From positions 112,358,897 through 112,422,896 of the forward strand of contig OX638370.1 in NCBI GenBank assembly GCA_951812925.1: a DNA stretch of 64,000 nt. The letters are read 5' to 3'. The first letter of the stretch is position 1, and each line of letters opens with the position of its first letter. The notes beneath the pieces are model-generated. The model was given only the letters and a program-made list of their open reading frames with translations. It made no database searches and was not told the DNA's origin. This document shows, piece by piece, positions 35,490 through 47,375 of this stretch. The translations under genes were made by a program, and so were the position numbers. This stretch comes from Calliopum simillimum (lineage: Eukaryota > Arthropoda > Insecta > Diptera > Lauxaniidae).

Positions 35490-35593
35490 GTGAGATTCGA
35501 AAGGCCCAAGTCAGCAAGAGCTTTATTTATATACCATGTAGACGCCTAAAACCGACCGACTTTAATTATAAATGTCAAAAGCGCAGCGACTAA
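35490..35593 (+). CDS. lola: Candidate lola 3' terminal exon without a zinc finger
   Basis: After TTCTCATTTCATTTCTAG, a good pyrimidine-rich acceptor, two bases GT complete a codon in the same phase as every other Lola exon here. The frame then runs 33 codons (EIRKAQVSKSFIYIPCRRLK then PTDFNYKCQKRSD) to TAA. The composition is markedly GC-richer than the intron around it and lysine/arginine-rich. It has two cysteines but no finger. Drosophila lola is known to make some fingerless isoforms, so a short terminus is plausible. With only 33 codons the evidence is phase, acceptor, composition and position between finger exons. It could instead be a chance frame. Confidence 0.55.
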
Positions 35594-35763
35594 ATTTTTC
35601 AAGGTTTTGATTTTTTCTTTAATTTTTATCATAAGTTGGAAAAATTAGATATTATTATATAGCAAAAACAAAATTTAAAAAAAACTTTAAATAAAAAACA
35701 ATGAACTGAAAGAAAAAAACTGTAAAAATTATTATCATCTACTTTTATGTAAAATGTACACTA

Positions 35764-35969
35764 GACCGGGTAGAAATTTAGATTCATTCCGAAACCGACT
35801 CAAAAGTTAGAGTGACTCCTAAAAACGATATCTTTTTCCCTTTTTTTTTTTTTCATTCTGAGAAAAACCAATGGAGCACTTTTGAAGGCCTATTTTGGCT
35901 AAAGAAACATGTTTTTTGGTCATAACTTTTTTTTCATTAAAAATAGATACCCGAGGTTACTTTAGAATA
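35764..35969. mobile_element. Truncated second copy of the GACCGGG foldback
   Basis: Starting after TA at 35,762, the sequence follows the left arm of the element at 32,921 (CGACTCAAAAGT, AAAAACGATATC, CCAATGGAGCAC, AACATGTTTTTTGG, GATACCCGAGG). Homology stops at about 35,969, where retrotransposon sequence begins. The right arm is missing. Confidence 0.75.
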
Positions 35970-36382
35970 GAATTTCAAAATTTTTATAAATTTCCAAATA
36001 GATTTGGGACTCTTTTGAGCAATATCTTCAAGAGAGTCGAAGAAGTAGCTTTCGAATACCTTATAGCGTCGGTTAGACAGCGCTGGGCATTCACAAAGGA
36101 AATGAAAAATTGACTCTTCGACGCCAGGGTCTTTACAACTTCTACAAAGAACTCCTACGTCAGTGAGTCCCAATCATGAGGCGTGTCTGCCTATAAAATA
36201 GTACCCTGTAATGACACCAATTGAAATCCTGAGGCTGAGATAATTTTACGTGTTCTATTGGCGTCATAAAGTGGCCACATCGCCCTCAACGTAGAACGTG
36301 TCGTTAAGTTTGACCATCTGAAACTAAGGTTCAAAAACTTTATATTGTACTTCACACTCTTTAGAAATTTTTTCAAGACCAA
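35970..36382 (-). pseudogene. Decayed non-LTR retrotransposon, RNase H end and knuckle
   Basis: On the minus strand the first frame (from 36,382) carries WSNLTTRSTLRAMWPLYD and ANRTRKIIS. A frame change leads to TGYYFIGRHA, and another to CRSCKDPGVEESIFHFLCEC with PALSNRR. This succession, an RNase H end followed by a C-x2-C...H-x4-C knuckle and a CPAL block, is typical of the C-terminus of I/R1-group non-LTR retrotransposons and relatives. Two frame changes and missing upstream and 3' parts show that it is dead. The family call rests on remembered motifs, with the CRSC...HFLCECPAL block the strongest. Confidence 0.75.
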
Positions 36383-37017
36383 GACCGAGGTTAAGACTTA
36401 CTGCCCATGTCAATATCAAAAGACCAAGACTGTTATGGTCTTTATCTTGGTTTACTTATCACAAGAGATATATTACTTTATGTATACCTATATGTTTATG
36501 TGTTGTTTGTTGGGGGTGTTGTAACGCCGGTTTTCCGGAGGATGTGAATTGTTTCCGTGTCTCTTATATTCTAAGTATATGTGTGTACCTAAGAGCCATT
36601 GGAGTAAAATAGGTTCAGATATATAAATTGAAATACAGCTTTTGTACTTTTTAACCCATGGCGCGCTTATGGAAAATGTTTTCCGAAAATATTTTGTTTT
36701 TAATTTTCGAGATATTTGTGCGAAAAAGTTGAACTGAAACTTTTCGGAAAATGATTTGTTTATAATTCAAATTTAAATTTTTTTAAGTTTTATTTTAAGA
36801 ATAAAAAATAAACATTTTGTTAGTAGGTATAATTTAAATGAGTAGAAAAATTTCTTAGCATGTATGTATTCGTATAAGTTTTGTGGTGTCTACACGAATT
36901 TTCATTTAAATTTATTTACAAAAAAAAAAAAAAAAAAAGATTTAAAAAAACCAATTGAAACCAAGCAGAAACCAAAATATCTTTTCTTTTCTTTGTGCAT
37001 AACACAACAAATTTCAG
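36383..37017. other. Intron-like stretch upstream of the fifth finger exon
   Basis: It includes GCCGGTTTTCCGGAGG near 36,524. Nothing coding is supported before the acceptor AACAAATTTCAG. Confidence 0.4.
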
Positions 37018-37478
37018 ATTTACTCGTGCCCTCATATAAAACATCATATAATCCGTATCAACTGCAGGAATCCAATCAATCCGGTCCAACATCAGTACCC
37101 TGTGTGCGCAAATGTGGTAAACATTTTCTCAGCCACAGTCATATGTTACGTCATATGCAACAAACTTGTAGTTACTTGCGGCGCTTTCGCTGTACCATTT
37201 GTGAGAAAAAATTCAAACGGAAATATCATCTGAAACGTCATTACCAGACGCACTGTGTCAACTATGAGGATATTGTGGAAAGCGAACGTCAACGATATGA
37301 ACATTTTATAAATAAACATTATGATGACAATGACAATGGTGAAGTTGCGGATGCTGATGATAATGATGACGATGATGCATGCGTAACAATTTTGGATGAT
37401 AATGATGATTGTATAACAAATGGACAAATAAGGCAACAATTCACTGGTCGAAAAAGAAAAGAATTTAACAATAGTTAA
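37018..37478 (+). CDS. lola: lola alternative 3' terminal coding exon 5 in window (two fingers, CX3C variant)
   Basis: After CAAATTTCAG the frame opens with AT completing an upstream codon and runs about 152 residues to TAA. After LLVPSYKTSYNPYQLQ come two fingers. The first has the unusual spacing C-x3-C (CVRKC from 37,101) then H and C, where the sibling exons have C-x2-C. The second is CTIC from 37,191, ending H...H with a cysteine directly after. The tail is acidic and Asp/Asn-rich (DDNDDDD), then a short basic GRKRKEF end. A 20-codon stretch upstream of the acceptor is open too but is intron. The extra residue in the first finger could alter zinc geometry or reflect a sequence error. Confidence 0.92.
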
Positions 37479-38452
37479 AGCAAGGGACTAGCAAAAATTT
37501 AATGAACTGTAAAGCCAAAAAAACACCTTAAAAATAATGTTCTGTAAAAGAAATATATTATAGATGGAGTGCTAGCATCTAGTTGACCTACATCAAAGTA
37601 TCAAGTAAAATTTTTTTTTTGCGGCTGTTATTCCAATTTTAACTTTTGTTCTAGACAAATCTTAAGTGGTAGTGCCTTCATGAAATATTGGTTGCTTAAG
37701 GTCGAGAATATCAATTTTTTGTTAATATCTCGCAACGGCTTATTTCTACAAAAAATTTCGGTTCACAGTTTTGAAGTTCTGAAAATTTTCTATAGAAAAG
37801 TTGTTAAAAATATTTTCGTACGATTTATAGTTCTGAAGATGTGGTTAAGTGAAATTGGACAATCCAACAACTTATGTTTCACGACTTAAGGAAATTATAT
37901 GGCCGCAAAATTGTGAATCGAAAATTAACCCTTAGCGAGATATTTGCAAAAACAAATTTTTTCGACCTTTGGCACCCGATATCTTACGAAGTCATCAACT
38001 CTCAAGATTTGACTAGAACGAAACTTTCTGCCAACCATTGGAAGAACATCCACAAAATAAATTAGCCTTGATACTATGACGTACATAGGTCGGCCAGCCA
38101 CAGGCTTTTAGTCTTTTAATTTATATTCTTTTAAAAGATAGATTTTTGTGGGATTTTTGTGAAAAATCAAAAAAAAAAAAATAAAAAATTGCTCGAACAT
38201 CTAAACCAGAAATTTCGACGATGTTAATGATATATGGGCAATGTTATGCAATAATGTGTCAACCCACTCGAAACTAGTTTTGAGATATTTACGTTTTTGT
38301 GTAGATGTCGTAGAACAAATGATATGAAAGTGTCAAACATATTTTGTTCTTTCAACCTCTTATTAACAAGATATTGGTTCGGTTTTTTTTTTAAATAGAT
38401 GCTTCTTATCATTTAGAATCAAACTGCATTCATAAGTCGAACAAATTTTTTC
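37479..38452. other. Stretch after the fifth exon, probable 3' UTR then intron
   Basis: No repeat ends are identified. The open frames at 37,680-38,065 have no recognisable domain. Nothing else supported. Confidence 0.35.
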
Positions 38453-39407
38453 TGAGGGTTGACTCGTTATTGCATTACGAAGCTTCTAGGAGGTAATAGA
38501 GGTGACCTAGACTAACAAAAATAGGGGGAGGGGCTCTAAAATTTGCCACTGAGGAGTTATAGGGTTAAAACTGATTATCTGACTTGCTTCAGAAAAAACA
38601 TTTTTTTCGGTCCTACTTATGTTTTATAGAATACTCTGTTATTAGAAACTTTTAGCTAACTGTATGAGCATTCTAATAATGCATTTGATTTATAGGGCTT
38701 AAAGAGGTTTTTCAAAGTTCAGGATCTTTAAAGTTGATATTTTAAAATTTGTTTCCTAATTTTTGACTTTGACAGCCATTTTATGTATGAAAAAGGTCCT
38801 ATTAACACACCCTTTTATAATTCTTTTTAAAATGCTTGTGGAACTTCCTTAATTTAATTGTACATTTGTCATAGAAAAAAATACTTTTCTATGTAACACA
38901 TGAGTTACTCGTACGCGTTGCGCTGTATATGATTGGCGCTCTCCTGCTGAAGCCATCAAACGGATTGTTTTTGAAAAGTATTATTTTCTGACCTCAAATT
39001 ATAAAACTGGTATGATAAATGTGCTATCAAATTAAAGAAAATTTCACAAGGATTTAAAAAAAAACATCAAAGGGCAATTAATAGGACCTTATTCATGCTA
39101 AAATTGCCGCCAAACTTAAAAATTAGGAAAAAAATTTTAAAATATCAACTTTAAAATTCCAGAATTTTGCAAAATCTCTTTAAACCCTATAAACCAAATG
39201 CATTATTAGAAAGCTCATACAGTTTGCTAAAAGATTCTCATAACGGAGTATTCTCTAAAACGTTAGGGTGACCCAAGAAAATTTTTTTATCTGAAACAAG
39301 TCAGAAAATCAGTTTTAACTCCCCCCTCAGGTGCAATTGTTTGTTATTCCAGGCCTCCTCTATCACCTCCCAGAAGCTTCGTAACCCTATGCGTTACACC
39401 CTATATA
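38453..39407. mobile_element. GTGTAA foldback family, copy A4
   Basis: Left landmarks are GCATTACGAAGCTTCTAGG and GGTAATAGAGG; the right end is CAGAAGCTTCGTAACCCTAT then ACACCCTATA. The loop includes GTTACTCGTACGCGTTGCGC. The left terminus is more diverged than the right. Confidence 0.82.
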
Positions 39408-39466
39408 AGTTTTGCATATCTGCACTGTGGTGTCAACCATTAATCAAATGTAAAATTTTGAATATA

Positions 39467-40959
39467 GTGGAGTGCCTGGGGCTTTTAACCTAGGATTTCT
39501 ACAAGACCGAATGAATTTATATGGTTGGGATGGAATTTTGTTTTAAATGCCATAAAAAAAAAAGTTTACCCGAAATTTTTTTGTGCTTTTGATTTGTGTA
39601 TTAACTATAAAAAGTTAGTATAACACTACATTAAAAATAATTGTAACAATTTGCAAACCATTTTTTCTAAACTAATTTGAGGTCGCTGAACACGAAAAAC
39701 GCAATTTTTTTTTTTTCCTTCTAACCGTTCCCGAGTTATTCGGCCATTTTTATTTTCGAGATTATAGCATCATATACATCAATATATTTGTATAACGCCA
39801 AATCCGATCGATTTCATTTTACCACGATTACAAAGAATGACTAATGGTGTTTCTAACGGGAATACCAATGATTATGCTCCGAATAAAATTAACTGAGTTA
39901 TAGCACGAAAAACTTAGATTTTTTAAAAAAATTTTTAAATTTTTCATACCAACGTCAAATGAAAAACTTAGTTTTTCGCATATATTTATTTAAAAAAAAT
40001 TTTTTTAACAATTTTATTCAATGGTACATTTTATTCCAAACATTTTAAGCTAACTTTGAGCAAAATCGAATGAAATCTCGTGAAGATATTAAGGTTTTAG
40101 TGCAATGAAGGCATATCGTTTTCTTTCAAAAATTTATATTTTTGATGCAATTGCAACCCGGTCCGAAATGTTCTTCTACAAAAAATGATGAGAGCTTCTT
40201 TAAAATGTTCAATGAGTATAGAATGGGCGATGTGGAAGCTGAAAAATTTGATCTGTTGACTTAGGCTGAACATTTTGAAAATGCTCCGGACAACTTCTCA
40301 TCATTCTTATTGCACCAAATCCTTAATATCTTCAAGAAACCGCATTCGATTTTGCTCAAACTAGGCTTAAAATGTTTGGAATTAAATTTGCCATTGAATA
40401 AAATTGTTAAAAAATTTTTTTTTAAATAAAATATATGCGAAAAACTAAGTTTTTTATTTGATATTGATATGAAAAATTTTTAAAAATTTTTAAAAAATCT
40501 GAGTTTTTTCTGCTATAACTCAGTTAATTTTGTTCGGAGCATAATCATTGTTATACTCGTTAAAAGAGCCATTACTCACTTTTTGTAAGCGTTGTAAAAT
40601 AAAATCGATCGGACTTGGCGTTCTACAAATATATTGATGCATATGAAGCTATAACCTCGAAAATAAAAATGTCCGAATAACTCGGGAACGGTCCAAAGAA
40701 ATAAAAAATAAGTGGGTTTTTCGAGTTCAGCGACTCTAAATTAATTTAGAAAAAATAGTTTGCAAAATGTTACATCTATTTTGGATTTAGTGTGTATTAA
40801 CTTTTTATAGTTATTGCTTAAATAAAGAAAAAATCAATTGCACAAAAAAATTTTTGGTAAACTTTTCTTTTTATGGTATAAAAAACAAAATCCCACCTCA
40901 ACTATATAAATTCATTCACTCTAATAAATATCCTAGTTTAAAAGTCTCAGGCACTCCAC
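39467..40959. mobile_element. 1.5-kb foldback element, TA flanks
   Basis: TAGTGGAGTGCCTGG at the left mirrors CAGGCACTCCACTA at the right. The arms extend almost the full length, meeting near 40,200. Paired landmarks are GAGTTATTCGGCCATTTTTA / CCGAATAACTCGGGAACG, and CTCCGAATAAAATTAACTGA / CAGTTAATTTTGTTCGGAGC. The GGTCGCTGA module occurs inside each arm. It has no coding capacity. Confidence 0.9.
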
Positions 40960-42319
40960 TAATCGGAAAACACATTTACAATTACTATTTTTATCTCTGT
41001 AACGGGGACTTCTAGAGAAAAATTCTAGTAAATTTCTTCGTAATTGAAGTTGTTTCCAACACCGACTACGGTGTTTTGTCCAAAAAGGCAAAACGAAGAG
41101 GCCTACTGCGTTTAACTTTTCATAAAACTATGTTCATTTTCAAATCGCGATATCTCATGAACGGTAAGTCGGACGGAAAAAGTGTTGGTAAAGACATTCA
41201 TAGAGAATAACATGTTCTGCAAAATCCAAGAATAAAATTTTTTCTGCGGCATATCGTTTCGGAATATTTTGCAAAAACAGTTTTTTTCTAAATTTTAAGT
41301 TTGTCAAAAGATATCTCCTAAACTTTAAGTCGTAAAAATAAAAACGGAATGTTGTTTGTAGAACAAACAATTCCCTATAAGCTGGAATTTTTGTTTTATT
41401 GCTTCGACGCTCCGTTCATGTATTATCACAATTTAAAAGAAAAAATCAGTTTAAAAAACTTCGAAAAACTTTCCAGGTAAATCTACCAAATGACCGCACT
41501 ACAAAAAAGATCACAACTTTTTAATAGGTAAACTTTTTTATTTATATTTTAAGCTAAGCATTCCACTTTTAATAATTAAATTTCATGCGGTCTTGTAGAA
41601 GTCCTACGTATACAGTGTTTTTAACTCCCTGGGAACTCTACTAATAGGCTAGGTTATACACATTTTGAATCTTCATAGTAAAATATCACTTTTTTCACAA
41701 TTGCGTGCCATAAACGTAGTTTCAATGGGAAGGCAGTAATACTACGTTTCCACCGGAGATTTATGAGGTGATGTACTCAGCTGTTTCGAGATTTAGCTAA
41801 CGAGAAGAAATCTCTTGCAAACTTTCTCTGTAACTGACCGCTCTATTTAAAGTCAGGCTGTACGAAAACTCTTTTCTAATAACTTGAGAACAAACTGTGC
41901 ATAAATATTTTTTAAAGTTTATTTTAAAAGATAACTAACAACCCCTTCAACCAGCTAGCCCTTTCACTTATGTGGTCTTAAAACGGCACTTAGGCTTCTG
42001 GTATCGTTTGTCAACACTCTTACTTATCGTAATCTTACATAGTTTTTCTATATGTTTTGAATAGACCTCAGTTTTATGAGAAATGTGATATTTTATCATT
42101 TAAGATCCGATATCTAACCTGTCTTTCACAAATTTAAGAAATTTTTGTAAATAAAAAACACTCTTTCTGGTCAAAAAATGTCGCTATATTCTAGAAAATT
42201 TATTCGATTGTTTAAAGAAAAAGATTTAAAAACAAATAAATGTATATTACATTGATTTAGTTAAAATATATTATCATGCCGTGCAAAGAAAAAAAAAACA
42301 AAATATATTTAAATCAATA
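40960..42319. other. Intron-like stretch, nothing recognisable
   Basis: Contains CGATATCTCATGAACGG and similar phrases of a kind found in dispersed repeats of this window. No inverted termini or exon could be assigned. Confidence 0.35.
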
Positions 42320-42667
42320 AGGGGATTCCTTTAAACTCGTAAAAGCGTCGAAAAGCACGTAAACCTCGAAAACTTTCGAGTCTCGTAAACAAAATTTAAA
42401 AATTTGTATGAAAAAAAAGTTTACCAGGCCTCGAAAACTTACGAGGCAAATTCGATGCGTAAATAGCCTCGAAAAAGTACGAGAGCGATTGTTGTCAAAT
42501 AAATGTATTGAAAAAATATTTTTTGTTTTGAAAATTGAATTTGAATTGAATATTTTTCAAACTATATGACAGCTGATACGTTGCTTACACGTGTGTTCCT
42601 GAAAACAAGCTCGTAAACTTTCGAGTTTTTCATGGTTTTCGAGTTTACGAGATTAAAGGTATCCCCT
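42320..42667. mobile_element. MITE with AGGGGAT termini, TA flanks
   Basis: AGGGGATTCCTTTAAACTCG at the left mirrors CGAGATTAAAGGTATCCCCT-type sequence at the right, with TA outside both. Internal ACTTTCGAGT and CTCGAAAA repeats give further self-complementarity. Confidence 0.8.
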
Positions 42668-42859
42668 TAATATAAAAAAGCCTTTATATTGTTTAAATAA
42701 CTTTTGTTTGAATCCAGAGGTTCGACTAAGTAGATCTAGAATATTAATGCTTATGTCTAGGTTTTTCCATGTTCAAAGAAAATTATGTAGTTAGTTCTGG
42801 TTTTTGACTTTAGAGAATTTTAGTCTTTTTATTGTAATTTTATTTTGGACTTTCAATAA

Positions 42860-43539
42860 CCCTGTAGGACCGACGGAGTCAATCGTCAATAGTCCAATCT
42901 TTGGTCTAGTTTTTTTGTAAGTTTTCCATAATGGACTTCACCTAAAACTAGAATAAATTTACTTAAATTATCAATTGTATCAAAAATGGTCCAAATGTAA
43001 AGAATAGCAAAAACGGTCTGGTGACTTGCGATGGGTGGAGAGGCCCAGGTTCAAATCCTTCACTCGTTGATTTTCAATTTCAATTTTTAAATTTCTATTA
43101 TTTTGTACACAGCTTGTCTGAAGAGTCTTGGAAGCAGAAAATGAAACATATGTCCGCCATAGCCGAGGTATAAAATAATAAAAAATTATTGTAATAAAAA
43201 AATGTTCATCCACACTCAACAAACTCTTTAGCACATTCGGCTATGAAACCTTTTGACATTTATGTGTACAATTTGAGTTTCAAATTAAATTTGTTGAAAT
43301 TTTTAAATAAAATAAATAAAATTGGCCTTTTTCTAGTCCGAATGTAATGCATAAGGAGACAATTGACCTTTTTCTGGTCCGATTGTAATGCATAAGGAGA
43401 CAATTCGTTACGCCCAATGACGAACAATGTAAAACGTAAATAGAACTTTATATGTGATGGGACCAGAATTTGGACTAGTCGGTTTCTTCCATGGAGTAGT
43501 TTGAAAACTAAATTTGGAATAGTCCGTGGTCCTGCGGGG
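42860..43539. mobile_element. CCCTG...CGGGG element, copy B1
   Basis: The left end CCCTGTAGGACCGACGG and the right end GTCCGTGGTCCTGCGGGG form inverted termini. The interior has GAGGCCCAGGTTCAAATCC, ATGAAACATATGTCCGCCAT and the minus-strand AGCCGAATGTGCTAAAGAG. The larger copy B2 lies at 46,925-48,139. Confidence 0.82.
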
Positions 43540-44173
43540 TATGTAATGCCCCATATATTATTTTTCTCAAGTGTTCACAAAAGGACAAAAACATATAAAA
43601 ATATATGTATGTATGTATTTATGTAAAAATATAAATTCTTTGTATTGTAAAGCATTATTACTACTATTTTATGCCAGAATAAGGTTGTTAATTTTAAATC
43701 CAATAAAACTGCAAAAAAGACATTTTTTAAAACATTTAATCAATAATTTAAAATATATTGTATAACTTAAAGTTACTAATACATAAACTAAATTATAAAA
43801 GTTAATGAAAGTTAACATAGCAAAAGACACACTTGCATATGAATTTATTTTAAATGTAATAAAGAAAAAAAAACTTAATGAAATAAAAACGTTTGAAATT
43901 TCAACGAAAAACTTTTTATGATGATTTTTTTAAAGTGTATTTTGTATCGTATAGGCCTAAGCTGCTTCAACGTTCTTTACTTAATACATGTCTACTAAAA
44001 GTTTTATTTAAATTTTAAAGTTATTTCTTTTATATTATTCCTCATATCAACTATATCTTTTCGTATTTATTTATTTATTCCTTTTTTAAACAAAATTCTT
44101 CATTTTGTTTTATGTTCTTTAGTCTCTTTTTTATGTAATTTCTTTATTTTTGTTTAATTTATTTTATTTTCAG
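43540..44173. other. Intron-like stretch upstream of the sixth finger exon
   Basis: AT-rich, ending in a good pyrimidine tract and TTTTATTTTCAG. No repeat ends seen. Confidence 0.4.
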
Positions 44174-44721
44174 ATTTTAAAAACAGCAGTTGCAGCAATG
44201 ATGATGGCCATAATGATGAAGAACTTTACGATGTACAGTATGTCCCAACGCCGCTATCACCAACACCACCCGTCATAGCGTCTACATCGCGCGGCACAAA
44301 GCAGCACCACCAAAGTGATCATCAAGAAAAGCAAGACATACAACATTTTACCGATACTGATTCTGATAGTGATGAGCCACTTTCTATCGTTCAACTACAG
44401 CAACATGAACAACAACAGGAACGTTCTGTACCCGAATTGTTGAATCATAATCCAAGTGCCTTAATTGCACTGCAACAACTTGCGTCCATATCATCGGCAC
44501 AATCGTTTGAGCGCATGCTGCCAACGCTACCAAAAACTTTGCAACTTAGTAGTGATGTTTTGGTTTACGGACGGGGGCCGGGTGGTAAGCTGCCACGCCT
44601 CTCAACGAAACGTGGAAATCAATATGAATTAAATCGTCGTTGTCCGCTTTGTTCGCGTGTTTATCGTTCGCAAGCGTTTCTAAACGAACACATGCGAAAG
44701 GAACATTCAGTACTAATTTAG
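44174..44721 (+). CDS. lola: lola alternative 3' terminal coding exon 6 in window (single finger)
   Basis: After TATTTTATTTTCAG the exon opens with AT completing an upstream codon and encodes about 181 residues. The linker begins FKNSSCSNDDGHNDEELYDV, then Pro/Thr/Ser- and Gln-rich sequence. The frame is open from the acceptor, well upstream of the first useful start codon. Near the end is one classical finger, CPLC...H...H (44,641-44,706), with C-x2-C-x12-H-x4-H spacing. Only SVLI follows before TAG. There is no C2HC finger before it, so this is a single-finger terminus, a type known for some Drosophila lola isoforms. A candidate AATAAA is at 44,848. Confidence 0.9.
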
Positions 44722-45257
44722 ATTAAGATTTTCTTTTTTTTTTTATTACAAGTTTTGCAACCCTGCCATGAAGAATTATTAATTTTGAATTTAACTGAAA
44801 TTTATATTTGTTAAAGTGATTTAAATTTTGAAAAAAAATGTTACGGAAATAAAGCAACTTATAGTTAGTATTAGAGTGAAATTACTTGTGGATAATACGC
44901 TCAAAACACTATTATGTCTTAGGCTCTGAAAACTCCACCGTCAAATGCGCCTTATACCGGAAATGATATTTTGAAGATACCTAACGATAATGAGTAAATT
45001 TGAAAGTTGTCATTTTTCTCTATTGTTGAATAAATTTATAATTAAAGTCTTACAAAAAAAAAAAAAAAAAGTCCCGGAAATTATATTTTGCCACCCAATT
45101 AACTTTTTTATTAGTATTCTAAACTTTGCGTAGATTGCTAGAGGTTTCTCTAGAACTTGATTTTTTTATGGTTTAGCTTTGGGCAATTTTTCTATTTTGG
45201 TATATATTGGAATATGTAACAAAAAATTGCACCTGAGGGAGTGTTAAATGTACCCGT
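44722..45257. other. Stretch after the sixth exon, nothing recognisable
   Basis: Probable 3' UTR and intron. A pure A run at about 45,054-45,070 is the only notable feature. Confidence 0.35.
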
Positions 45258-46126
45258 GAGGGTGTATCGTTTAAGGTTACGAATCTTATGGGGGGTGATA
45301 GAGGAGGCCTAGACTATATGAAGAGTTATAGTGTTAAAACTGAACTGACTTGTTTCAGAAAAAAAATTTTCTTGGGTCACTCTAACTTTTTAGAGAATAC
45401 TCTGTTATGAGAAACTTTAGCTAGCTGTATGAGCTTCTTAATATTGCATTTGGTTTATATGGCTTAAAGAGATCTCAAAGTTCTGGACCTTTAAAGTTGA
45501 TATTTTAAAATTTTTTTCTAATTTTTGACTTTGGCGGCCATTTTATTATGAAAAAGGTCCTACTAGCACATACTTTTATAATTTTTTTGGAATTCTTGTT
45601 AAGTTTCCTTTAATTCGGTAACACATTTGTCGCACCAACTTTTTTTAATGTTAGGACGAAAAAAAAATACTTTTCTAAGTAACACACGAGTTACTTGAAT
45701 GCGTTGCGCTGCATATGATATCTACTGGAGCCTTCAAACGGTTTGTTCTTGAAAAGTATTTTTTTCAGACCTGACATTAAAAAGTTGGTATGACAAATGT
45801 AGTACTAAATTAAAGGAAATTTAACAAGAATTCCAAAAAAAAATTATAAAGGAGTATGATAATAAGACCTTTTTCATACTAAAATAGCCGCCAAAGTCAA
45901 AAATTAGGAAAAAAATTTTAAATTATCAACTTTAAAGGTCCAGAACTTTGCGAAATCTCTTTAAACCCTATAAACCAAATGCATTATAAAAAAGCTGATA
46001 CAGTTAGCTAAAAGTTTCTCATCACTGAGTATTCTCTAAACCGTTAGGGTAACCCAATTTTTTTGTTGGTCTAAGCTTCCTCTATCTCCTGCCAATAGCT
46101 TCGTAACCTTATGCGATATACCCTAC
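45258..46126. mobile_element. GTGTAA foldback family, copy A5
   Basis: It starts GAGGGTGTATCGTTTAAGG and ends CGTAACCTTATGCGATATACC. The arm pairs GACTTTGGCGGCCATTTTA / TAGCCGCCAAAGTC and AGAACTTTGCG are conserved. It follows the sixth exon by about 540 bp. Confidence 0.85.
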
Positions 46127-46540
46127 AGAACTTCAAGATATAAGCTTACGGCTCCTTCATCGAGTACTTACTGTTTGAAGGTTCAAATGTTTATCATATG
46201 GAATAGTTTTGTGAAGCGGCGGAATTTTTAATTTTTGAAATAAATTGTAATTTAACATAAAAATACATATAAAAATATTGCACAATCACATCTTAGATCT
46301 GTAGGAAGATGGCAACATATCATATGGCCATTTTTATAAATTTTGCAGGAGACATGCAGAAATTTAAACTATAATTTGTTAAGAAAAATCATACAAATCT
46401 ATCTAACATATATTTTAGCTCGGGAATCAAAAAGCGAAGAGATATTATGACATTTTGCCTGCTTCTAGATCTCACTGAAAAATATTCATTACGAAAAAAA
46501 TCGTACATATCATACTTTGCCATCTTTGCACAGAAATATA
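46127..46540. other. Intron-like stretch between two foldback copies
   Basis: No exon, RNA gene or repeat terminus could be supported. Confidence 0.35.
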
Positions 46541-47375
46541 CAGGGTGTAAACTATAAGGTAACTAAGCTTCTGGGAGGTGATAAAGATGGCCTAGACTAA
46601 CAAAAAATTGCACCTGGGGGGAGAGTCTAAAATGTGCCTCTAAATAGTTATATGGAAAAAACTAATTCACTGACTTTGCTCATAAAAAAATTTTTCTTTG
46701 TTCACCCTAACGTTTTTTGAAAATCTTTTAAATACGAAACTTTCAATAAATTGTATGAGCTTTCTAAGAAGGGTACGTTAATTGCACCATTTGCATACTA
46801 AAATGGCCACCAAAGTCAAAATATAGGAAAAAAATTTAAAATATCAACTTTAAAGGTCAACAACTTTGCGAAATCCTTTAAAACCCTATACACCAAACAC
46901 ACTCACAGAAAGCTCATACAATTACCCTGTAAGACCGGCGTAGACAACTAAGTATCTCAATAGTCCCATCTTTAGTCTAGATATTTTGTAATTAGTACCA
47001 AAAATGGTCCAAATGTGATGCAATGTCGGTCATTTGTATCAAAAATGGTCCGAATGTAATGCATAATCCGTCAAAAGTGGTCCAATTGTGTATTGATTGT
47101 GTCAGTGAAATTATAATGTTACTGAATACGTATGTACTGTTTAGAAGTTTGTAGACTGTGAAGAAGAGCAAGTGATAGTGTATCGGTGTAATGATTTGCG
47201 CTGCGTGGCGAGGCCTAGGCTCAAATCTTCCACTCGGTGATTTTCAATTCCAACTTTTAAATATCTATTAATTTGAACACAATTTGTCTGCAGGAGTTTT
47301 CGGAGCGGAAAATGAAACATGTGTTCAACATAGCCGAGGTATAAAATAATAAAAAAAATTAATAAACAAAAAAAT

